From contig NC_083564.1 of assembly GCF_019925205.1 (NCBI RefSeq), positions 32,154,447 to 32,218,446 on the forward strand: 64,000 nt of DNA. Direction: 5' to 3'. Source of the stretch: Metopolophium dirhodum (lineage: Eukaryota; Arthropoda; Insecta; Hemiptera; Aphididae). Under the pieces are notes generated by a model. It was not told the DNA's origin and ran no database searches. It saw nothing but the letters and a program-made list of their open reading frames with translations. The stretch's first letter is position 1. Each line of letters begins with the position of its first letter. This document shows positions 48,060 to 58,400 of this stretch, piece by piece. The position numbers and the translations under genes were made by a program.

Positions 48060-48120
48060 CCACCGCGCGTACCCCCTGCACAACCCATAGAGTAATATTA
48101 CTCTATGGCACAACCAGACA

Positions 48121-48536
48121 CTGAAATCTATACCGCGGTCCTTATAAACATAAACTTTTGGTTACATCTTATCACGATGCATCTTATATTCATATTATAA
48201 CCTCCTTGCATGACGCGTAAACACTTTTATTTCAAGAAATTGTTTTCTGATTGTTACTTGTTGCATAATCCTTCTAATCCCAGCATTGTGCATTACCTTT
48301 GCCGTGATTATATTATTTTATTTTTATTTTATTTTAATGTAATAATTACTATTTATACTTAAATCTATACCTCGGCCCTTACAAAACATTAACTTTTGGT
48401 TACATAATTCATATTACAACCTCCATGCATGACGCTTAAAATAAATTAAACTAAATCGTCGCTTTCATGAAATATTGTTTCCGTAGAATATTCTAGTTGT
48501 TGCATAGATCATCCCTGCATTACCTTTGCAGTGATC
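48121..48536. repeat. Diverged direct duplication, about 238-bp period
   Basis: AAATCTATACCGCGGTCCTT... to CATTACCTTTGCCGTGATT at 48123-48309 is repeated as AAATCTATACCTCGGCCCTT... to CATTACCTTTGCAGTGATC at 48361-48536, sharing ACTTTTGGTTACAT and TGCATGACGC. Confidence 0.6.
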
Positions 48537-48767
48537 GACGAACGCAGAGCCGTCACAAAAAATAGTATGTGTGGCTCGTGTGGGAAGGCAATTTCAGTCT
48601 TGTGCGAAATAGTAGTAGAAAACTACTCCTCAGTGGTTTTGTTTTGGGAAATTAGTTGGGCTTGCAACATATTTAATTTACATTTATGGGTTCTGAGTAA
48701 ACCTAAATCATTCGTATGGAATTAAGCAATTTATTTGTTATAGTAAAATTTTTATTACAGTACAATT

Positions 48768-51700
48768 TTAGATTACAATATTTTTTTGTCTATGATTTTT
48801 GACACATTGCACACTGCAAAATTTATAATCCATGTATTCAAAAGGATACTTTTCTTCTATATTTTTGCCACAATAGAAACATCGCAACAATTTAAATGTC
48901 CCTTGAACTGCCATAAATCGTTTTTCTGCTGCTATCGCACACTAAAATTAAAATAAATATATAATATATAATATAATATATATTGTAGTACTACAATTTA
49001 TTCTTATATATTTTTTTTAGATGAGAGATTACTTTTTCTCGATCTGATAATTGAAGAAACTTCTGCTTTTCAAGTTCTTCTTCTTTTTTTATTTCCTCGA
49101 CTACTTTTCTTTCTTTGGCTCGTTTTTGTTTAGCTTTTTTTCTTTCTTTTAATTCTTCTTGTAACTCTTCTGTTAATGGTCCTGGTAACCGCGACTGCAA
49201 ATAACATACTCAAATATTTTATTTAACTACAATATGAATGTTAAAAATGTAAATAATAATTTACTTTATCATAATCATATTTATCAGGAAAAACCGCCAT
49301 AAATTTTCTAAACACTTTTCTAGTTGACTTATCAGGTGCTAATTCGTATGGTGTTTTGGCGTCTTTATTTTTATTAATTGGATTTGATCCATGTTGTAAA
49401 AGTAAACTATAAAATACAAAAATATTATAATTCACTGAAGGGATTAATATTTATTTAACTATTTAACTAAATAACAATATTGAAAAATATACAATTTCTT
49501 ACTAAATATGATCGTGCAGACAGTAAGTAGAGGCTAAATGAAGTAAAGTGTTATTTGATTCATCAATAGTTTCGTTTAAACTTTTTTCTAAATATTCTTT
49601 AGTAATAGAACTGTGCGTATCTTCCAATAAAAGGTATTTACTTAAAGCTTCAGAATTTTTTTCTTCAATTGTTTTCAATAAAAGTTTTTTTACTTCTTCA
49701 ACTTCAGCACATTTAACAATTGTGTCTTTGGGTTTCTTTTTCCTCTTCTTGCGTTTCTTATTTTTTGAATTATTTGTAACTACACTGTCATTATTCTCGC
49801 ATAATATTTTACTTTGTGGAAATTCTATAGTTTCATTTTCATTATCATTTTCACTGGAATCTAAAATTCCAAAATAAAATATATTGGCATGTAGAAAAAA
49901 ACAGCTTTTTTTAATTTAACTAAATACCTAAGTATTTTAATGTACATAATATTATTGGTTTTTACTATAGATATGACAATGATAAAATCAGAATAAATCA
50001 TACATACAACAGTTTGATTTGTACTATTTTTACTTAAATTAAAAATAATAAATAAGTAAGAATTAAATAATTGAGAAATATAGTTTGAGCTTGTAGATAC
50101 ATTATCATCTATATTAATTGAAGTTAAATTAGAAGAAAAATTATATTTTCTAGTGTATAATATGAAACATTAGTATTATACAACACAATATAATTTATAT
50201 ATTATTCCATATGAAAAAAAGAGAATTATTACCTGACGTTGAAAATAGTTGAATATTTTCTGAAACTTTTTCATTTGAATTTTGAATATCTTTAATAGGT
50301 TTCTTTAAAATTTTTTTTGTTTTAGATTTTGTATTTTTTCTTTTCTTAAATAACTTTAATATATAATTTTTAATAGAATTATTAATTATTTCTTTTGAAT
50401 CTGCAAGAAAGTAGAAACCATTCAGAATTATTACTTCATAACTATTAGTTCATAATTCTATTTTGATGATTACCATAAACTAAAACAGTTGATAGTTGGT
50501 TACAAACTTTTTGAACTTCTGCAAAAGTTGCCTTTTTGGTTCCAAATGGTATTTGGCATAGTCTACTGTCATTTTTATCGATTAATGGATTTGAACCACC
50601 AAATAGAATATTTCGATTATTTGGACCAATTGCCCGATAAAATATAAGGTCACATAATTTTATATGGTGTAGCCATGATGATAATATTTCTTGAATATGC
50701 TGAATAAAAACTAATTAGATAATATGTATTACCTATAAATAATTAAATTTTAAATACTGTACTTTTAATTGGGATGCTTCATTATATCTACGTAAACTTG
50801 CACCAGCACTTTTACATCCACCTTTTGATCGATCTTGCGTACTTTGAGAACCACCTTGTTTTGCTCGTACCGTATACGAATGAAAAGTTTTATGAACAAT
50901 TGCTTCTTCTCCTAAAATAAATAAAAATTAATTAATCACAATGTGTAATACTAATGATATTCTGGTTTACCTTTAAATATAGCAGCTGAAAAGCGACCAC
51001 CTCCTAACATAACAATAAGCCATATAGGTTTAGAGCTGAAAGACTTCAGTGAATCAACCACTATTTCTTCGCTTGGAATATCCTATATAACAGAAACCAA
51101 AAATATTAATTTTAAATTTGGTTTTATAATGTTATAAAGTAACTATTACTTTTTTATTAGTCAATAAACATCTGTAAACAGAAAAAGCATTGCCAGAATT
51201 ATTCTCGAAAAATAATTTTGAATCAATTGAAAAATGTGAATTGTAAGCATTGATCTCATCATCACTTTCACAACTGGATGAGCTGTCATTAGCTTTATCT
51301 AAATTAATATAAACATACAACAATAAAAACTTAAAATTATAATACAGTACTGTATTTAATAAATAAATGACTTGCTTTTGAATAAATTACCATAAAAAAG
51401 TAAGATGAAATAAAAATATTAAAATGATAGGTTGATTATAATTCTTATTAGAATTAAAATTGATAATTCATAATTATTAATACATACTTTCTAGAGCAAG
51501 AAACTTTGGCTCGTCGATTGTTTGTCTGTTACGTATTTTTTGCTTTAAATTGTACCGATGCCAGTCTGATTTATAATGTGCTCTATGTTCTTCAGATAGT
51601 TCAAACGCTATTTGACACGTAGTACAGTGCAGGCCCAACAAATAGTTTTTTTCGATTTCCAAATCTGAAATTCAAGTTTTCATAAACAAAATCATTAGTT

Positions 51701-51865
51701 GAACACAATACTAAAGATGTTTAAAATTTTACTTTTTAACTCGAACTCCGAGTCTTCTTTTCTCGTCAATCCCAAATTAATGAGTTGCACTCCGTCCAAG
51801 AGCGATTGGTAATCGGGACGGCCGATCAAGACCGTTTTACTAGCGATGGGCAAAATCGTTGACAT
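48768..51865 (-). CDS. ANKZF1: ANKZF1/Vms1, peptidyl-tRNA hydrolase of ribosome quality control
   Basis: Eleven coding exons (-): 51733-51865, 51488-51664, 51150-51298, 50971-51082, 50763-50911, 50474-50699, 50233-50400, 49503-49860, 49265-49406, 49033-49194 and 48768-48941, giving 649 residues. In order: an N-terminal C2H2 zinc finger (HCTTCQIAF...EHRAHYKSDWH), the VLRF1 release-factor-like domain with WLIVMLGGGRFSAAIF and the catalytic loop AKQGGSQSTQDRSKGG (its Gln aligns with the family's catalytic Gln), then SAGASLRRYNE. A Lys-rich linker, two ankyrin repeats (NNTLLHLASTYCLHDHILLL) and a charged coiled coil with a VCP-interacting motif (R-x5-AA-x2-R in REKCAIAAEKR) follow. Last is a zinc cluster CFYCGK...FCSVQC. 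Vms1 cleaves peptidyl-tRNA on stalled 60S subunits and recruits Cdc48/p97. Length is in the family range. Divergent from the zinc-finger gene. Confidence 0.95.
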
Positions 51866-52469
51866 TTTAAATACTCGTCGAGTCTCAACAAAATAGTAAA
51901 TACTACAATAAAATACCTACAACCTACTATATATGAAATATTAATTAATAATTATTATAGGTACAACGACGACCTTTTATTGGCCGCCACCAGCAATTAG
52001 CGAACGAGACCCATGCTTGAAGTTGCTGATAACAACAACCGAGTACTGATAAGTCTCTGAACTCTGATCTATGAAGTCAACATCCTCGAAAATCCCGCGC
52101 TTACGATAAAAAAAAAGGGTTAGGTTAGAATAATGGCGTTCACCAAAAAATAAGACATCGACATATCGACAATTATCGCCCGTCATCCATTCGGACATTC
52201 ACCATCGTCCACCTGCCATCAGTATTACCGCAGAACGATACTACCTATTTATTATTTAAGAATAAAGATAATTTTACTAATTGTTGTCGTGTTTAGCGTT
52301 GTTGCGGATGATGCGAGGACGTTATTGTGGTAATAATATTAGCTAATAAATTTTCCAGCGTGAATGAGCAACTATTTGATATTAAAAGTACTTAATTCGA
52401 CTTAATTGTTATCGTTCATGTTCACAGTACTTAATTGAAAAACAAAAAATAAAGAGGACATAATTCAGT
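51866..52469. promoter_or_regulatory. Bidirectional promoter region, ANKZF1 (-) and zinc-finger gene (+)
   Basis: Only 604 bases separate the two divergent start codons, so the promoters and 5' UTRs overlap or abut. Bases 51960-52200 hold a minus-strand frame of 73 codons without homology that I recognise, probably chance. No specific factor site was identified. Confidence 0.5.
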
Positions 52470-55400
52470 ATGGAACCAATAAGAAAAACTATTAATGATT
52501 GTGGGATAAATTCCAAGTGAGCAAATACATTATAATTAGTGTGGCATCACAACATTTTCACCTACATTTTGAAAGACTTATTTTATAAAACTAGTTGTTT
52601 TGATAATTTATATATTATTAAATTTATGCAATGTATCTTCTTTATGGTATCCGGACATTTCCCCCCGGCTGTTTTCGGCGTAGTAGGACATTTTCCCCCG
52701 ATACATTTTTGGATGCAGACATTTTCCCCGTTTTTTTTTTCTATTATTTACCTTCGAATATAAAATTATTATCTTTAACTAAAAAGTCTCTAATCTTAAT
52801 TTCAATAAAAAGATAATGAATAATATTTAAAACAAGTTAAGTAAAGATATAATTTTGAATAGATTGTCTAAATAATATAATATAGTACAATACAACTGGC
52901 CAAAAAATCCGACATAAAAATAAAAAAAGATTGTATAAACAAAATATAATTAATAACTAAAAATTTTGACATAAAAATGATACAGTTTGTAAAAAATTCT
53001 TTATTTCTGATTCATTGGTTATAGTCTTTTTTCATATTTATTCTTTTTTTTTGTAAAAACTGTACCCGTTTGAATATTTAATAATTTAATATTTACTAGT
53101 GAATTTGATCTCTGAAGTGCTTCAATAAACATCCAAATATTTGGATGCTGAGTTCTTATCAAACTTTTAAATTTATTATTGAAACCTTCACTTAAATTAT
53201 TTGTTCTACCTGTATTTATCTTTGTAGCATTATGTACATTCCATAATTAAGGTGGAAATATCGGTGAAGACCGCCATAATGACAAACCATTTGATTTTGT
53301 AGTAGTCTCTTGTAAGTTCCATTGACATAATATGTTCTATCAAAGTACAACAATAGTTCATCAATATTTGGATCATTGAGGTCATTTGATAAATCATACA
53401 GCACAGACATACCTAACCAATAAATACAATAAAACATATATTACAATTATAATAGATGTAATGGTAATAATATTATTAACATTATATATAATATTACATA
53501 CCTTTCTTAACATATTTCAGAGGCAATAAAGCTAAACCTTTCAACATGCCAACTATTTGATGAACATTTTCATTTTCCTTATATTTTGTAGCTAATCCTA
53601 TGTTTTGAACTTTACGCCAAATACTTTGAGAAAGATGATAATAACAACATTGAATATTAACGTCAACAAATACTAATTCAATAGCTTGAATCATGGATTG
53701 TTCAAAGTCAATACTTATAGTTTTTAATTTCAACTCAGACAACATACTTCTAAGTGTTGATAAAAGTTCAACGTAGATATCTTTAGTTTTTCTTTGTTAT
53801 AAAGCATAAACACACAGAACTGATGTGTTTTTAATACATGCATGAATTATGTATACTTGATAAAATTCTTTAGGACAAGTAAAAAATGTTCCATCCATAC
53901 ACCACTTGACTGATTTTGATAACTCTAACATTCCTTCTGGAGATGCAAAAACAATTATTCGATTGGTATTGTTTTCGGTACTCGTCTAATATGCTACCTA
54001 CCCATAAAATGGTATCTACCAAAACACTGTATGCGTGTAATATGCTACCTACCATAGTTATTTTTATTTTATTTCATTTTATTACAGGAAAGTACATTTG
54101 AGTCATTAAGATAAATAACATATTATAGCAGTTGTACAAAATTATATCTTAATTAGCCATTATGATATCTGATCCACCAAGACCCATGATAACTTACTGT
54201 TAGATATATTATTTTAGTCTATATTGTGTCTGTGTTGTGTTCGTGTAAGTATCCTATTAGTTGCGAGTCTTACTTTTTATTTTTTTATTTTAAAATAAAC
54301 AAAAATGAATAAATCAATGCGCTATTTGTACGGGCATATAATATGTAATGAGGAAACATGTGTTAATTATCTTCAAGAGAGAAACTTGCTCCCACAACTT
54401 GGTAGTTGTTCCAAATTAAAAGATGGTGTTATTTGTGGAGGTACGTTGAAAGAATATCAAAAAAATAATCGTAAAAGAGACTCAAATGGTGATTTATTAA
54501 AAACTACTTATTTACGATGTCAAAAAAAAGGTTGTCAAACTCATCACTCTTTAAGAAAACTAAATACGGAATTAAAACCCGAGGAGCGACAGATTTGTTA
54601 AACCGACAATTAATAGAAGAATGGTGGCGGTCCGTTAATACCCAACCCGATTTATTAGAAGTTTTCTGGAATGATATCAAAATAGTATAATATAATGTAT
54701 AATAATATATAATGACGTATTGAAATATTATGAAGTACTTGACAACGGTAAATTAATAAATTATTTAGTAATAAATTGTTGTTAATTTGTTATTATTTTA
54801 TGGTAGGTAGCATACTACACCAACGAAGTAGCGGTATGTAGCATATTAGACGAGTACCTCGTTTTCATTATCAAATAATAAAAACGGTTTTGGTTCGGGC
54901 CCTCCCGTAGTAGTCCAAATACCAATTATTTTTAATTCCGATGAAGGGCATAGCGAAGGATACTTTTTATTTTGAATTCTTCTTAGTGATCTTTTGACCG
55001 ATTTTTCTTCTGTTAATAAAATCATTGCTTTGTTTGATAAATTGGACGTTTCTACTGTGAAAAGTCTGGAAGGAGTATCAAAATTGTCTTGGGCTTTAGT
55101 ATTCATATTCAACATGACTTTTGTTACTTCTACTTGTGCTGGAGACTGTGGATGGTTCTCGTGTTCAATATTTTTTAATACATTGACAATCATTTGATCA
55201 GTTGTTATACTACCTTTACAATTTTTCTTTTTCTTTTCCACACACTCCCATCTAATTTTGTTATTGGCAAGATTTTTTTGTTTTGTATACATATAGTCTT
55301 TAAAAACAATTTTTAAACCTCCTCTGTTTGTTTTAAGAATTTGTATTTTATCCATGATCACAAAACAAAAATATACAAACAATAATTTTTATTTTAAAAT

Positions 55401-58400
55401 GTATATAACCACTATAACCACTACGTAACTGCTTTGAACAGTTTTGATATAAAATATTGACTCAATCCTCATAACGATGTAAGATGGTATAGAATGTTAT
55501 CTTAATAGTCTTGGTAATTGACTGGGGTTTGGACACAATTTTAGATTTCAATGTTAACCATCTAATTCAATATTAGTATACTACTATTTTACTTTTATTT
55601 AAAATTATATTTTTACTTAACTTGTTTTAAATATTATTTATTTATTATCTTTTTTATTGAAATTAAGATTAAAGACTTTAGTTAACGTACAGTTTTTACA
55701 AAAATAAAAAAATAAATATGAACAAAAGCTAAAATATATGTGTTAAAGATAATAATTTTATATTCAAAGGTAATTAATTAAAAATAAAAATAATAAAAAA
55801 TATGGGGGGAAAATGTCCGCATCCAAAATTTTTTTTGGTGGGGGGGAAATGTCCTACCACGCCAAAAACAGCCGGGGGGGAAATGTCCGCCATTCCTTAT
55901 TTATACATAAGTAACCCATTAGTATATATTGATAAAAAAAAAACAATTTTTTGTAATTTCTTTTAGGTACAATGATATAATACAGAGTTCTAAAGTGTTG
56001 TCAATCCGACTTGTTAGATGTGATGATCAAGTATTTAATGGCATTGTTAAACAAGAAAATATTGTTGATCAAGTATTTAATGAAATTATTAAAGAGGAGA
56101 TGATTGAAAAAACAGACCATCATAATGATAGTCAATTATTTCAAATAAGGTATGAATTAAATTTATACCATACCTAGTGTAATATTATATTTGATGATAA
56201 CATTTTAATTTTAATTTTTATTAATTTATTTGAAACATGTGGTGATCTATAGAGAGATAGTTAATAAAAATGAATAAATAAAAAGGTTTGGCAAGTGAGT
56301 CTCACTCTGCTGTTCATAAAGTGTCATGTGGGTCACTAATGGATGTGTTAAATTTGAATTCAATGATATAAAATGGTATCTATTAGGAAAACGATTCTGA
56401 GCATTAGCATTCCGTCAGCTTATTACCTTATTTACTAAGTATATTGTTATTATGTTATTGCTATTAATGTAATTTATACAGTAGGTTGTATTAATTTTTC
56501 CCGAAAATTTTGTGTATAAAATGTGATAATATACTTTAAAAGTTTCAAGGAGATATCCGTGAATTAATATTTAAATTACAACATAATAACTGTAACTGTT
56601 ATTCTTTGGTTAAGAAACCATGTTTTTAAATTTTTTAGTCCTTAGCTATACAAATTTGATATTTTATACATCTTCAATTACAAAATAATTTGCGAATTTT
56701 TTCAATTTTGTCAACACTATTTCTTTTACATATAAATAATTCAAAAAGAGTCAAAATATTTTTATGTACATTTAATGGTTTATAGAAAATTCTAACATAA
56801 ATATTTGATGAAAGTTTTGAGTATATCTATTCTACAGTTAATCCTTTATAATTACACCAGAATAAGTCTTCCATGAGTAATTCCTGAAAATTAATTTTTT
56901 TGATAATGGTAGACAAACTGATGAGGAATCAGTATTACAATTTTGAATATTAGATACAGTAATAAAATTGTTATGATTTTCCAAGGCTGGGTAAGTTAAT
57001 GATATTTTTTAACTCAGTTAAGTTATGTATTTTTTTTGCAATTTATATAGTTATATATATTAATTTATATATAAGTTAATAGACCTTTTTTATACATCAA
57101 CTAAGTTTAAATTAAGTTAACAAATACTGTTAACTTAACTTAACTTCAATTAATAAGTTAAGTTAATAATAATAAAAAAAAAATGCATTTATGAGGTATT
57201 ATTTAATAAAATAAGTGATAATCACTTGAATAGTAATCATCATTCATAGGTATATATTACTGTTCAAACAATCTATGATAATCATCATTGTACTAATAAA
57301 AAATACTAATGAGTAATGAATAGGTATTAAGGTTTATGAATAAAATTTGTGGCATCAATGTCTTCATACGGTCGACTAATGTTACACCTATATTAATATT
57401 TACAAGTAACTTATTAATACAATATATCAGTTTTTATCTTTAAACATAAATACAAAGTTCTTTGTAAATAAATCTTATTTTTTTCTGATAATATTTTCTA
57501 TATTCTGTGACTAAAAATCCATAATAAACAAAATATTTTTCTGGATAATAGAAATATTCAAAATTAACTTAATTGGGAAAATAAAGAGAAATATGAGTCG
57601 ATTTAAAGTTAATTTAGAGGTGTAACGGGGTTGGGAAACCTGTTATTTTTAGATAATTCCGTGAGGGTTTTCAGAGCCCTATGAATTATATTTTAACCAT
57701 AACTCGGGTGCTTCAGAAAAGATAGATCAAATATTAAGTTCTTAAATGGTATTAGTATTTATTATTACACAATAATTATTAAATACATACACAATACTCA
57801 TTAAATACCTAAACAGTGCTTATTACATACAAAATACTTACTAACTACAAAAATATTGAAAGACTTACTAACATTATCTTCATCCGCAGTTTGATGGCTC
57901 CGGGTAGCTGTAATAGTCCCAGAACTCCCGAACTTAACAGTGTGTCTCTTTTATATGCTATCAAATGTGTGTGTATATATGTGTACCCAGATAACTATAC
58001 TGTGTAAACCTTCTTCCTTATTATTATTTATATCTTTATTTATACTTAACAGTATATCATGTAACGGTGTCACACATATGTGATTCGCTACAGAGGCAAA
58101 TGAGTTAAGTTAAAGTTATAAACTTATGTTAATTAAAACACGCAACTAGTAAGTTAAGTTAATAAGTTAAAATTAACTTAACTTCTAACTTAATAACTCG
58201 TAAATGCCCATGCCTTGTGATTTTCTAATTCAATATAGTTTTGCAAATTTTCAATCGCTAATATATTAGTTTTTTTTTTTAAAATTATTTTAAGTTTCAA
58301 TTATAACCACTTGAAATCAACTTTATATTAAATTTTCAAGTTTTTATAAAAACTGAGCGAATTATTTGACAAAAATTAATTAATTGATATGCTCATAGCT

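Larger units (their letters stand above)
38781..48767. other. Gene-poor, transposon-rich region
   Basis: No functional gene seen in about 10 kb. Contains the listed MITEs, a dead hAT transposase, a direct duplication, a minisatellite and GC-rich repeat blocks. A lone CAGTGGAACTTCTATAAGT near 38969 resembles a pogo/Tigger-type terminus, but its partner end was not found. Confidence 0.5.
53040..55355 (-). pseudogene. FLYWCH-MULE transposase gene, disrupted
   Basis: The intact 5' part starts at 55355 (MDKIQILKTNRGG). It has a FLYWCH-like segment (IVFKDYMY, WECVEKKKKNCKGSI, HENHPQSP). The transposase core after the insertion reads VKWCMDGTFFTCPKEFYQVY (first catalytic Asp), FEQSMIQAIELVF and CCYYHLSQSIWRK. 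Then comes an 89-base intron (53413-53501) and a C-terminal RTNNLSEGFNNKF and HPNIWMFIEAL segment, as usual for MULEs. Lesions: the Merlin-like insertion at 53977-54858, an in-frame TAA at 53797-53799, and frameshifts near 53240-53280. Unlike the gene at 33022-38780 it has almost no introns, sits inside TIRs and lacks a RING. Confidence 0.85.
52644..55893 (-). mobile_element. MULE DNA transposon in intron 1 of the zinc-finger gene
   Basis: About 3.25 kb bounded by inverted repeats of about 90 bases. Left reads CGGACATTTCCCCCCGGCTG, then CTGTTTTCGGCGTAGTAGGA and GGATGCAGACATTTTCCCC; right is its inverted near-copy (55800-55893). It encodes a FLYWCH plus MULE transposase on the minus strand, now broken. 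A clean 9-bp target duplication is not visible. A short relative with the same ends lies at 40398-40713. Confidence 0.8.

Noticed and set aside
47763..48113. 116-codon minus-strand frame
   Set aside because: It falls in the GC-rich inverted-repeat element, where stop codons are rare by composition. No recognisable domain.
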